Positions 38,176 through 48,295 of a DNA stretch of 64,000 bases are shown here, one piece after another. Location: contig JAAVDD010000013.1 in NCBI GenBank assembly GCA_014801985.1, positions 6,702-70,701 on the forward strand. The letters run 5' to 3'. Made by a program: the position numbers and the translations under genes. This DNA is from Bacteroides sp. Lineage in GTDB: Bacteria; Bacteroidota; Bacteroidia; Bacteroidales; Muribaculaceae. The first letter of the stretch is position 1; every line of letters starts with the position of its first letter. The notes beneath the pieces are model-generated. The model ran no database searches. It was not told the origin of the DNA and worked only from the letters and a program-made list of their open reading frames with translations.

Positions 38176-41019
38176 TTAAGAAACTTTCTTTGGCAATTCT
38201 TCAAGTAAGAATTTAGATGTTGGAGTGTTTAACTTGACTACATCTTCAGGTGTTCCCTTGGCAATAACCTGTCCACCATCTCGTCCTCCGCCCGGTCCCA
38301 TATCAATTATATAGTCGGCGCATTTGATGACATCAAGATTATGTTCAATAACAACCATGGTGTTACCCTTATCCACAAGCTTATTGATAACTTTAAGCAA
38401 TACACGTATGTCTTCAAAATGCAAACCGGTTGTAGGTTCATCAAGAAGAAATAGAGTTTTCCCTGTATCTTTTTTAGCAAGCTCGGTAGCAAGTTTGACA
38501 CGTTGGTTTTCTCCTCCACTCAGAGTGCTGGATGGTTGGCCAAGCTTTATATAACCAAGTCCTATTTCTTGTAAAACCTTGATTTTCTTTAAGATAACGG
38601 GAACATTCTCAAAGAATTCAACTGCTTGGTTTACAGTCATTTCAAGTACATCAGAAATAGATTTACCCTTATATCTAACTTCCAATGTCTCTCGATTGTA
38701 TCGCTTACCATGACATTCCTCACAAGGAACTAACACATCTGGAAGAAAATTCATCTCTATGGTTTTATATCCATTCCCCTTGCATGTTTCGCATCTTCCT
38801 CCGGCAACATTGAATGAAAAACGTCCCGGCTTATAGCCTCTAAGCTTGGAGTCTGGTAATTCCACAAATAATTTTCGGATATCAGCAAAGACTCCTGTAT
38901 AAGTGGCAGGGTTAGAACGTGGTGAACGTCCTAACGGTGACTGATCCACAGTGACAACCTTATCGATATTTTCAAGTCCCTTTACTTTCTTATAAGGTAA
39001 AGGTTCCTGAATTGAACGATAGAATTTTTTACTAAGCAAAGGTTGAAGGGTACCATTGATTAAGGAAGATTTACCACTTCCACTAACTCCGGTTACACAG
39101 ACAAACATTCCTAAAGGAATCTCTAAATCAACATTCTTAAGATTATGTCCGGTTGCCCCTTTAATTTCAAGAAACTTACCATTCCCTTTTCTTCTCTCGG
39201 CTGGAACGGCAATTTCTTTTGTTCCATTAAGATAGTCAGCAGTAAGAGTATGGGTACTTAGCATTTTCTGAGGGGTTCCTTGAAACATCACCTCTCCTCC
39301 TTTTCGACCTGCTCCGGGACCAATATCAATTATATAATCAGCCTCCTTCATTATATCTTTGTCGTGCTCAACCACAATAATGGAATTTCCATTGTCTCGT
39401 AGTTGCTTTAAGCTGTCTATGAGACGCACATTATCTCGTTGGTGAAGACCGATGGAGGGTTCATCCAGGATATAAAGAACATTGACTAATTGGGAACCGA
39501 TTTGAGTTGCCAATCTTATACGTTGACTTTCACCGCCGCTAAGTGATGCACTATTGCGGTTTAAGGATAGGTAATCCAAACCGACGTCAAGCAGGAACTT
39601 CAACCTACTTCTAATCTCCTTCATTATCTCTTCAGCAACCAGACGCTTTGATGGATCCAATCGGTCTTCAAGATTCTGGCACCATTCGTAAAGTTCCGAA
39701 ATATCCATCCTGGCCACATCTGCTATTGTCTTCCCATCAATATAATAATGAAGTGAGATTTTATTAAGTCTGTCGCCATTACATTCCGGACAAACTGAAA
39801 CGGAATAAAACTGGTTACTCCATTTATTTGCCTCTGCTCCGGCATCCTCATCCTGCTGCATCTCGATATATTTCAAGAGACCATCATAGTTTGAACCATA
39901 ATTACTTGTGCTCAAAGTCTCGTTCTTTATGTTTAATCGAGCATCGGTACCATTTAGAATATCATTAAGACATTCTTCCGGCAGAGATTTTACAGGAGTC
40001 TTTATATTACAGTTATATAGCTGACAAATCGCTTCAATTTGCCAGAACACGATGGAATTCTTATATTTACCAAGTGCAGTAATTGCTCCCTCATAGATTG
40101 ATTTTTCTCTATCGGGAATTAATTTATCAATATCCACCACATTAACATATCCTAATCCTTTACATTTAGGACATGCCCCTTGCGGAGAGTTGAAGGAGAA
40201 ATTATGGGGTGCCGGTTCTGGATAAGAGAGGCCATTTTCGGCATCCATGAGCAGTTGGCTGTAATGTTTCACTTCTCCCGACTCCATATCCATAACCATC
40301 ATCTGTTTTCCACCCTGTTTCAAAGCAGAATCTATGGTTGCTTTCAATCGTTGCACATCATTCTTGTCAGGACGCATCCGATCAATCACAAGTTCTATGC
40401 TATGGTTCTGATAGCGGTTAAGTTTCATGCCGGAAGTAAGTTCCTCTATACGCCCGTCAATCCTTACATAAAGAAAGCCTTTCTTTCGTAAATTCTCAAA
40501 GAGTTCTTTATAATGACCTTTTCGATTCTTTATTAAAGGAGCGAGCACATAAATCTTCCGGCCTTCATATTCATTTAATAAGAGATCGGTAATTTTTTCC
40601 TTACTGTATTTCACCATAGGAGCTCCACTGATATAGCTTCGAGCCTCCCCCATTCTTGCATATAGCAGACGGAAGAAGTCGTAAATTTCAGTTGTAGTGC
40701 CTATTGTGCTTCGAGGATTTTTATTCACTGTCTTCTGCTCAATGCTTATAACGGGACTAAGTCCTGTAATTTTATCAACATCCGGGCGTTCAAGTGAGCC
40801 GAGCATATTTCGGGCATAAGAAGAGAATGTTTCAATATAGCGCCTCTGCCCTTCTGCGAAAATTGTATCAAAGGCAAGCGACGATTTGCCACAGCCGCTA
40901 AGTCCTGTGATTACGCTTAATGAATTGTGAGGTATTGAAACATCTATATTTTTAAGATTATGCACTCTGGCTCCGTAAACATCAACGGAGTCGGAAGCTT
41001 TGATATTTTCGTGTGTCAT
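38176..41019 (-). CDS. uvrA: Excinuclease ABC subunit A
   Basis: GLSGCGKSSLAFDTIFAEGQRRYIETFSSYAR, Zn fingers CPKCKGLG / CETCKGNG, SGGESQRIRLA. Confidence 0.97.
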   Translation of the reverse strand: MTHENIKASDSVDVYGARVHNLKNIDVSIPHNSLSVITGLSGCGKSSLAFDTIFAEGQRRYIETFSSYARNMLGSLERPDVDKITGLSPVISIEQKTVNKNPRSTIGTTTEIYDFFRLLYARMGEARSYISGAPMVKYSKEKITDLLLNEYEGRKIYVLAPLIKNRKGHYKELFENLRKKGFLYVRIDGRIEELTSGMKLNRYQNHSIELVIDRMRPDKNDVQRLKATIDSALKQGGKQMMVMDMESGEVKHYSQLLMDAENGLSYPEPAPHNFSFNSPQGACPKCKGLGYVNVVDIDKLIPDREKSIYEGAITALGKYKNSIVFWQIEAICQLYNCNIKTPVKSLPEECLNDILNGTDARLNIKNETLSTSNYGSNYDGLLKYIEMQQDEDAGAEANKWSNQFYSVSVCPECNGDRLNKISLHYYIDGKTIADVARMDISELYEWCQNLEDRLDPSKRLVAEEIMKEIRSRLKFLLDVGLDYLSLNRNSASLSGGESQRIRLATQIGSQLVNVLYILDEPSIGLHQRDNVRLIDSLKQLRDNGNSIIVVEHDKDIMKEADYIIDIGPGAGRKGGEVMFQGTPQKMLSTHTLTADYLNGTKEIAVPAERRKGNGKFLEIKGATGHNLKNVDLEIPLGMFVCVTGVSGSGKSSLINGTLQPLLSKKFYRSIQEPLPYKKVKGLENIDKVVTVDQSPLGRSPRSNPATYTGVFADIRKLFVELPDSKLRGYKPGRFSFNVAGGRCETCKGNGYKTIEMNFLPDVLVPCEECHGKRYNRETLEVRYKGKSISDVLEMTVNQAVEFFENVPVILKKIKVLQEIGLGYIKLGQPSSTLSGGENQRVKLATELAKKDTGKTLFLLDEPTTGLHFEDIRVLLKVINKLVDKGNTMVVIEHNLDVIKCADYIIDMGPGGGRDGGQVIAKGTPEDVVKLNTPTSKFLLEELPKKVS

Positions 41020-41021
41020 CT

Positions 41022-42386
41022 CTATTCAAGTTCTTCAGCACCTCCCGTGCTGTTACCATATTTCTTATAATTCAAAATATTTATGTCGCCGCTTCTCTTA
41101 TATTTCTTACCGTCGGCTCCTAAAGCCTGTATCACATAATAATACACACCAGGATTAACAGTCTTACCTCTATATGTTCCATCCCAGCCGAGAGAAGGAT
41201 CATCGAATGAAAAAAGTTGGTTACCCTTGCTATCGAAAATCCAACATTTGAACTCAAGAAGAGAACGATATCCAACTTTCCAAACATCATTCACTCCATC
41301 ATTGTTCGGTGAAAATGCATTTGGGATTCTTAGATCAGAAGCACCGATTGAAATTGTATAGGTATCCCCTATTGCTTCACATGAACCATCTGCATTGCTT
41401 CCGATGAAACGCATATAGTATGTACCCTCTTCCAAAAAACTATATGAAACATCCTTTTCGTTGAAACGATATATGATATATTCAAAGTCGGCATCAGAAG
41501 CCATCTGCCATTCCGTATGCATCACTGCGTCCGTAGTGTAACCATAAAAAGTGATATCGGCAGGAGCAGAACCTCCAAGTCCATCGGAATCGCCTTTAAT
41601 CATATTGGAAGGCTCTTCCGAGTCAGTAATATTTGTTTGTTCAGCCTTACTATTGACTCCTACGGCATTGGGGGCAAAAGTAACAGACTCTATCTCTTCA
41701 TATTCCCCCCATGCCTTTAGAAAACGATCACCCTCAACATTAACCACAGTATTACAATATAAGGGAGGATTAAGTAAAACCGGATCGGAGATGGCGTTTA
41801 CTGTCTTTTCACAAGTAATGATATCGAAGCTCTCATCCTGAGTATTCCATTGAAGGGTCTCGTAAGAGATCTTTATATCTCTACTAAGGATAGATTGACG
41901 ACCATCTATTGTATAATAATGAATTTCCTCTCCCTTTCCGGTAATTCTTATACGAGTAGACTCGCAATCCTGCTCTTCAGTCATCACAATTCCTGTCAGA
42001 TTCAACGGCATTGAGGAATAGTCAACAATCCAGAAACAGAATGTACCTGAAGAATCGCGGATTATATAACCCATATTCCCTTCCGGTTGAGTAAGCGTAA
42101 TTTCATTGCCGTTTAAGGTATAAGGCAATTCCTCTGCATATCCTCCTCCAAGATTGCTATATCTGCTTACATCAATTACCGTGCCATTTATTCCGCTTAA
42201 CTTTATTTCATTTATTTCAGATACATTATAGGCAACATATATATATTCGAGTCCGGTATTCTTATCAGCAGGAATCTCTATTACCTTCTTGGAGGAACCA
42301 TTAAATTCAATATCATATGCAAAGCTGTCAAAGCATTGCACCATACTTAATGAAGCCAACAAGAAGGAAAATTTTTTATAGTTCAT
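41022..42386 (-). CDS. Secreted protein with C-terminal CHU_C / gliding-motility-associated (type B T9SS-like) domain
   Basis: Signal peptide; LRIPNAFSPNNDGVNDVWKV...WIFDSKGNQLFSF...GWDGTYRGKTVNPGVYYYVI. Confidence 0.82.
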   Translation of the reverse strand: MNYKKFSFLLASLSMVQCFDSFAYDIEFNGSSKKVIEIPADKNTGLEYIYVAYNVSEINEIKLSGINGTVIDVSRYSNLGGGYAEELPYTLNGNEITLTQPEGNMGYIIRDSSGTFCFWIVDYSSMPLNLTGIVMTEEQDCESTRIRITGKGEEIHYYTIDGRQSILSRDIKISYETLQWNTQDESFDIITCEKTVNAISDPVLLNPPLYCNTVVNVEGDRFLKAWGEYEEIESVTFAPNAVGVNSKAEQTNITDSEEPSNMIKGDSDGLGGSAPADITFYGYTTDAVMHTEWQMASDADFEYIIYRFNEKDVSYSFLEEGTYYMRFIGSNADGSCEAIGDTYTISIGASDLRIPNAFSPNNDGVNDVWKVGYRSLLEFKCWIFDSKGNQLFSFDDPSLGWDGTYRGKTVNPGVYYYVIQALGADGKKYKRSGDINILNYKKYGNSTGGAEELE

Positions 42387-42448
42387 GCGATTTATCTTTT
42401 AATTATAAAACGCTATCCTAATGTTCTTATTTTATATGATATCATAGA

Positions 42449-43861
42449 TTAATCTTCCTGTGACTTTTTCGGCCATGGAAATGTGGAAGGATTAACTGTT
42501 AGGGATATATTTTTCTTCCCTAATCTTACTTCGACATATTCGATGAGCTTTGACCTTTCCGTCGCAGTCAACCCCTTAGTGGAGTTAACAAACATCATAC
42601 TTACTGTGTCCGTAAGATCTCTCCCTAATGATGCTACCACCATTTGGGAAAGAGCAATATCCTGGATTGATGGAAAGAGTACCTTGATTTCCGGTGCGAT
42701 TCTTACTCCTTCATCAGAGAATCTTCTATGCGCTGCCAAGGTCCCTTTGAGAGAATCAATAATCATTTGCTTAGATGACAATTCATTTTGCATCAGCTCA
42801 TAAAACTTGTCTCCGGAATGAAGAAGCTCGTTATTGTTAGAATTTGAAGATAATGAAAAGCCTTGATGAATATTTAGGATGGTGCCTCCAAGTCCGACAG
42901 AATCCAATTTCAGCATCATGGCAAGTTGCAAGGAATCTTTAGGGAGAGCCTCTCCAATTAAGGTCACATCAATAGATTTTTTCCCTCTTTCATAACTCTC
43001 TTTATGACTCAGAACCTGTGTATTGGGAAAAATCATTTCGTTTTCAACAAATGCCTGTGCCTTGTCGAGGAAAATATTCTTTTGAAGCATAACCACCGTA
43101 AGATAGGTACTAACAGCAATCGTGGCAACAACTACAGAATAGACAATATATTTAACTCTCTTAGCTCTTGCTTCATTCTGGTATACGATTCTCTTAAATC
43201 TAAACATCTTTACTCCAATCCAGGTGGCTACTAAAATGAATACCATATTAGTAAAGAATAGATAAAGCGCACCAAAAAAGAAGTGCATCTGCCAGGTGGC
43301 AAGACCATATCCTGCAGTGCAAAGCGGTGGCATAAGTGATGTAGCTATGGCAACCCCAGGTAAAACTTGACCTTTATCCTTAGCCGCAATGCTCAAGATT
43401 CCAGCCGCACCTCCGAAAAGCGCTACAAAAACGTCATATATAGAAGGAGAAGTTCTTGCAAGCAATTGACTTGATCCTTCATATTGCGGAGAAATGAGGA
43501 AATAAAGAGCTGATGTCAGTAAGGAACCTATCACAGCAGCGAAAATATTCTTCAACCCTCTTTTCAAGAGGTCATAATCCTGAATTCCTATTCCAAGACC
43601 CATCCCAATTATAGGACCCATTAAGGGAGAAATAAGCATCGCACCAATAATCACAGGTATACTATTGGTATTGAGTCCTAAAGAGGCAATGAAAATTGCA
43701 AATATAAGTGTTAGAAGCTGACTCCCTTTAAAGGATACTCCGGATCTTATGGAGGCTTCCACATTTGCCTGAGATTCGAGATCGTCAGAAACATTAAAAT
43801 AGCTCCGAAAATCTACCACAAAATTCTTTAATTTTTCTTTTATAGTGGCCTTTATTTCCAT
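42449..43861 (-). CDS. DUF389 domain-containing membrane protein
   Basis: IPVIIGAMLISPLMGPIIGMGLGIG, ATSLMPPLCTAGYG; start likely at the internal Met (MEIKATIKEK) rather than 43915. Confidence 0.8.
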   Translation of the reverse strand: MEIKATIKEKLKNFVVDFRSYFNVSDDLESQANVEASIRSGVSFKGSQLLTLIFAIFIASLGLNTNSIPVIIGAMLISPLMGPIIGMGLGIGIQDYDLLKRGLKNIFAAVIGSLLTSALYFLISPQYEGSSQLLARTSPSIYDVFVALFGGAAGILSIAAKDKGQVLPGVAIATSLMPPLCTAGYGLATWQMHFFFGALYLFFTNMVFILVATWIGVKMFRFKRIVYQNEARAKRVKYIVYSVVVATIAVSTYLTVVMLQKNIFLDKAQAFVENEMIFPNTQVLSHKESYERGKKSIDVTLIGEALPKDSLQLAMMLKLDSVGLGGTILNIHQGFSLSSNSNNNELLHSGDKFYELMQNELSSKQMIIDSLKGTLAAHRRFSDEGVRIAPEIKVLFPSIQDIALSQMVVASLGRDLTDTVSMMFVNSTKGLTATERSKLIEYVEVRLGKKNISLTVNPSTFPWPKKSQED

Positions 43862-43990
43862 AGATTTATAGGTAAACTTGTTAACAATTTGGAAGAGATA
43901 TTTTCTTCTTAACAATATTTAAATCAAATTTATTATTGTTTCGACATAACTTTCTTTATGGTATTTTCTAAAAGTCTCATAAAATTTGCT

Positions 43991-43998
43991 TATATTTG
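43991..43998 (+). promoter_or_regulatory. Candidate -7 element (TATATTTG) of dapA promoter
   Basis: TAnnTTTG match ~160 nt upstream of the dapA ATG; -33 not a clean TTTG. Confidence 0.45.
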
Positions 43999-44160
43999 CA
44001 ATCTACTTTAAAGTATTATAAAAACGATTCGGGAAGAAAGATGATCATTCCGGTTGCATGCGTGAACGAAGACCCTCCCACCAAGGTGGAGTTTTCCTTA
44101 TATTAACAGGTAAAATTAACTATCAGAGGAAAATCATAATCCCGACTAAAAGACAGCTTT

Positions 44161-45048
44161 ATGAATTCTTTTAATCTAAGAGGCCTTGGGGTGGCACTAA
44201 TCACACCCTTCAAGAGCGACAAAAGCATTGATTTCGAAGCGTTGGAAACCCTCATCGAACGCCTCATTGAAGCAAAGACCGACTATATTGTCGTTTTGGG
44301 CACTACCGGCGAGACTCCTTCTCTTTTCCCTGAAGAGAAAAAGGAGGTCAGAGAATTTATCAAGTCGAAAACTGCCGGACGCATTCCTTTGATTATTGGA
44401 ATCGGAGGAAATAGCACTATGGGAGTGGTAAGAGAACTTAAGGAAACCGACTTGTCGGGTTTCTCAGCAATATTATCAGTGGTGCCTTATTATAATAAAC
44501 CCTCTCAGGAAGGAATTTTCCAGCACTATAAAGCTATTGCCGATGCCTCTCCCCTCCCTGTGGTGCTTTACAATGTGCCTGGACGTACCGGAGTCAATAT
44601 GAGTGCCGCCACTACTCTTCGAATTGCCAAGGCTTGCCCCAATGTAATTGGTGTCAAAGAGGCATCAGGCAATTTCTCACAGATTCAAGAAATAATCAAG
44701 AATAAGGAGAAGGATTTTGTAGTAATTTCCGGCGATGACTCCATCACATATCCTCTGATGACCTTGGGTGCCGAGGGTGTTATTTCTGTCATAGGAAATG
44801 CCTACCCTAAGGAGTTCGGGAAAATGGTACGACTATGTCTTGAAGGGAAATATGATGAAGCACTTCCAAAACATCTCCAGTTCATGGAACTTTTCAATCT
44901 GCTTTTTGTAGATGGTAATCCTGCGGGAGTGAAATGCACACTTAATGCCATGGGGTTAATTGAGAATGAACTTCGGTTGCCATTGGTGCCAACAAGAGTT
45001 TCCACCAATGAAGAGATCCACAAAATCACAGCTAAAATTACAGAATAA
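44161..45048 (+). CDS. dapA: 4-hydroxy-tetrahydrodipicolinate synthase
   Basis: GLGVALITPFKSDKSIDF, VLGTTGETPSL, VVPYYNKPSQEGIFQHYKAIAD, VLYNVPGRTG. Confidence 0.95.
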   Translation: MNSFNLRGLGVALITPFKSDKSIDFEALETLIERLIEAKTDYIVVLGTTGETPSLFPEEKKEVREFIKSKTAGRIPLIIGIGGNSTMGVVRELKETDLSGFSAILSVVPYYNKPSQEGIFQHYKAIADASPLPVVLYNVPGRTGVNMSAATTLRIAKACPNVIGVKEASGNFSQIQEIIKNKEKDFVVISGDDSITYPLMTLGAEGVISVIGNAYPKEFGKMVRLCLEGKYDEALPKHLQFMELFNLLFVDGNPAGVKCTLNAMGLIENELRLPLVPTRVSTNEEIHKITAKITE

Positions 45049-45066
45049 CAACTTCATCACATTCTT

Positions 45067-47328
45067 ATGCCTTTGATTGATAAGGAGACCGTACAGCGTA
45101 TAAAAGATGCCGCCGATATCGTGGAAGTGGTGGGCGACTATGTCCATCTCATCCGACGAGGTGCCAACTATATGGGGTTATGTCCTTTTCATAATGAACG
45201 TACACCCTCGTTTTCAGTTAATAAGCGAAAGAATTTTTGTTATTGCTTCTCATGTAAACAAGGAGGATCTCCGGTGAATTTCATTATGAAAAAGGAGGGT
45301 CTATCCTATCATGAGGCCTTGCTTCATCTGGCAAAGAAATATGGAATCGCTGTTGAGGAGAGAGAGCTTTCCGAAGATGATAAACGGCGCCAGACCGAGA
45401 GAGAGGCAATGTTCGTGGCTAATGAATGGGCAATGTTGAATATGAGAGATAATCTGTTCAACACTGAGGAAGGCCGCTCAATCGGATTATCCTATTTTTT
45501 TGGTCAGCGTGGCATAACGCAGGAGGCGTGCGAGGCTTTTAGACTCGGATATGCAATCGATAGAGGTAATGCCTTGATCAGTGATGCAAAAAAGAAAGGG
45601 ATAGATGTCGATGTACTCAAGAAGGTCGGATTAGTGGGTGAATCTCAGGAGGGTCGACTATACGATAAGTATCGCGGTCGTGTGATTTTCCCGATCATTA
45701 ACACAGCCGGAAAAGTAATAGGTTTTGGTGGAAGGACTCTTAAAAACGATAGAGCAAAATATATTAATTCCCCGGAATCTGATATCTATAAAAAGAGCAA
45801 TGAATTATATGGGATTTTTCAGGCTCGTGCCTCAATTAAAATGGAAGATAAATGCTTTCTCGTTGAAGGCTATTTTGATGTCATCGGTATGTGGCAGTCA
45901 GGGCTGAAAAATGTCGTGGCATCTTCCGGCACTGCTTTGACAGATGGGCAGATTACACTTATTCATCGGTTTACAGAGAATATCACCCTTATATATGATG
46001 GAGATAAGGCAGGCATTAAAGCTGCGTTACGTGGAGTGGATATGTTGCTTTATCATAATATGCAGGTTAGTGTATTACTTCTTCCTGATGGCGACGATCC
46101 CGATTCATTTGCACGTAAACATACTCCGGAGGAATTCCGCGCTTATGTGGAACAACATGAAACGGATGTCATTACCTTTAAGGCTAAAGCGTTGGTAAAT
46201 GATATCCAAGAGAATCCTCAGGGTAGAATAAATGCAATTCAGGAAATGGTTACTACCTTAGCTCACATTTCTTCTCCTATAGCTCGTGATGTATATCTTC
46301 AGGATTGCAGCCGATTGATGCAGATTCCTCAGGAAACTATCTTAGAGGCAGTGGTGAAAAAACGTGCTGAATTGGTGGAGGGTTGGAAGAGAGAACGGAC
46401 AAAAAAGGAATTCTCTCAGTTTGCCCCTCAAAAAAATTCGGAGAACGAAAGTGAAAGTGGAGAGAAAGAGGCTCAGGCAACAAATGTTCCATCTCTTAAT
46501 GCACCCCTCTCCCCTCTTTTCCCTCTTGAACGACGAATAATGGAATTTGTGGTAAAATACGGTTTTATACTTTTCTGTTCAATAAATGAAGGGTTGGAGA
46601 ATGAATCAGAGATAGCAACAGAGGAGGTGAAGAATGAGAAAACATGGTGGAATATCACTGAATTCATATATAATGAGCTTCGCGCTGATAATATAGTGCT
46701 CTCGAATCCGGTGTTTAATAAAATATTTTCAATTTTATTAGATATAAAAGAGGAATTCGGTGTGGCGCGTGCTGTAAAGGAGGAAGAAATCAAAAAGAAA
46801 AGCAAAGGTTGGCTTAAGGAAGGATATGAGAATATAGCACAAAGAAACCTCACTATGTCTGAAATACAACGAGAGGAAAAATTTCTCGAAAAAGATATTG
46901 AGGAGAGAGCCACCGCGGAGCTTAATGATTTCGATAGACACTATCCAATAAAGTATCTTTCAAGTCATGAGGATGACGAGGTTAGAGAAATGGCAACTAA
47001 ACTTGCTGTCGAACCGCATCAACTTAGTGCAATTTTTTATAAGGATAACAATACGGTGGAGACAGAGGAAGATCGTTTGGATATTCTTGTTCCAAGGGCT
47101 GTAGAGGAGTTAAAAAGTGAAATTCTCAACATCCAGCTGAAAGAATTGTATGGACGTTTGGCAAATACTTCTAACTCGGATGAAGAGGTGCAGATTTTAA
47201 AGTCCATAAACGATAAGATTCACATAAGGGCTATTTTGGCAAAAAATCTTGGGGAAAGAATTGTTTCTCCATCGGTCGGAGGTCAGAATAGATATAATCC
47301 TTCCTCCAGATATATTATAGGTAGATGA
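45067..47328 (+). CDS. dnaG: DNA primase
   Basis: GANYMGLCPFHNERTPSFSVNKRKNFCYCFSCKQGG zinc-binding motif, FGGRTL, LVEGYFDVIGMWQSG, IYDGDKAGIKAALRG. Confidence 0.96.
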   Translation: MPLIDKETVQRIKDAADIVEVVGDYVHLIRRGANYMGLCPFHNERTPSFSVNKRKNFCYCFSCKQGGSPVNFIMKKEGLSYHEALLHLAKKYGIAVEERELSEDDKRRQTEREAMFVANEWAMLNMRDNLFNTEEGRSIGLSYFFGQRGITQEACEAFRLGYAIDRGNALISDAKKKGIDVDVLKKVGLVGESQEGRLYDKYRGRVIFPIINTAGKVIGFGGRTLKNDRAKYINSPESDIYKKSNELYGIFQARASIKMEDKCFLVEGYFDVIGMWQSGLKNVVASSGTALTDGQITLIHRFTENITLIYDGDKAGIKAALRGVDMLLYHNMQVSVLLLPDGDDPDSFARKHTPEEFRAYVEQHETDVITFKAKALVNDIQENPQGRINAIQEMVTTLAHISSPIARDVYLQDCSRLMQIPQETILEAVVKKRAELVEGWKRERTKKEFSQFAPQKNSENESESGEKEAQATNVPSLNAPLSPLFPLERRIMEFVVKYGFILFCSINEGLENESEIATEEVKNEKTWWNITEFIYNELRADNIVLSNPVFNKIFSILLDIKEEFGVARAVKEEEIKKKSKGWLKEGYENIAQRNLTMSEIQREEKFLEKDIEERATAELNDFDRHYPIKYLSSHEDDEVREMATKLAVEPHQLSAIFYKDNNTVETEEDRLDILVPRAVEELKSEILNIQLKELYGRLANTSNSDEEVQILKSINDKIHIRAILAKNLGERIVSPSVGGQNRYNPSSRYIIGR

Positions 47329-47346
47329 AAATTAATAAATCAGATA

Positions 47347-48273
47347 ATGAATATATTAACAATTAGGAACCTCAATAAACGATACGATAATGTCGAGGCC
47401 TTGTCAGACTTTACATTAGATGTTCCGGAGGGTTCAATTTTGGGACTATTAGGGCCCAATGGAGCAGGTAAAACCACTCTACTGAGAATAATCAACGGGA
47501 TTCTTTCTAAAGATTCCGGAGAAGTTAGAATCCTTGATGAGGAAGTGAATCTGAAGGCTGCCAGAAAAATTGGTTATATGCCGGAAGAAAGAGGACTTTA
47601 TGACAATATGACCGTTGCTAACCAGATTCTATTTTTCGGTCAATTGAAAGGAGGTTCGCCAGCTCGGCTAAGAGAGGTGATGAGAGAATATCTTAATCTC
47701 TTCAATATCGGAGATTTTGAAAATAGAAAAGTTAAGGAGCTGTCTAAAGGTAATCAGCAGAAAGTTCAAATTATTGCTACCCTTGTCCATGAGCCTAAAC
47801 TTTTGATCCTTGATGAACCTTTCAGCGGATTTGACCCTATAAATGGTGCTTTATTGCAAGAGCTTATAGATCGTCTGCATACAAATGGGACTACAGTCAT
47901 GCTCTCTTCGCATAATATGCATGCAGTGGAGGAAATGTGCGATTCTATAGCACTTATCAACCAAGGAAGATTGTTATTGGCCGGCTCTCTTGGAGATATA
48001 AAGGAAGCTAACAAGACGGATGAGATACTAATCACAACGGCTTCTCCAATAGACACAGAGATTCTCAATAATTCCGGCTTAATAACTTTCATTACAGAGA
48101 ATCAAGGCAAGAATGCAAGGAAAGGATATGCGTATAAGCTTTTGAAAAACGATGGTGTTGTAAATGCAGATCTAATTTCCGAAATCGCCAAACAAGCAGA
48201 TATTCGTCATTTTGAAGAGGCGCTCCCCTCTCTAAATGATATTTTCATCAATTATACTTCTCACAAGCAGTAG
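47347..48273 (+). CDS. ABC transporter ATP-binding protein (NatA-like)
   Basis: LLGPNGAGKTTLLRIINGIL, LSKGNQQKVQ, LLILDEPFSGFDPI. Confidence 0.88.
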   Translation: MNILTIRNLNKRYDNVEALSDFTLDVPEGSILGLLGPNGAGKTTLLRIINGILSKDSGEVRILDEEVNLKAARKIGYMPEERGLYDNMTVANQILFFGQLKGGSPARLREVMREYLNLFNIGDFENRKVKELSKGNQQKVQIIATLVHEPKLLILDEPFSGFDPINGALLQELIDRLHTNGTTVMLSSHNMHAVEEMCDSIALINQGRLLLAGSLGDIKEANKTDEILITTASPIDTEILNNSGLITFITENQGKNARKGYAYKLLKNDGVVNADLISEIAKQADIRHFEEALPSLNDIFINYTSHKQ

Positions 48274-48295
48274 TAACAAAGCGTCATAACATAAA

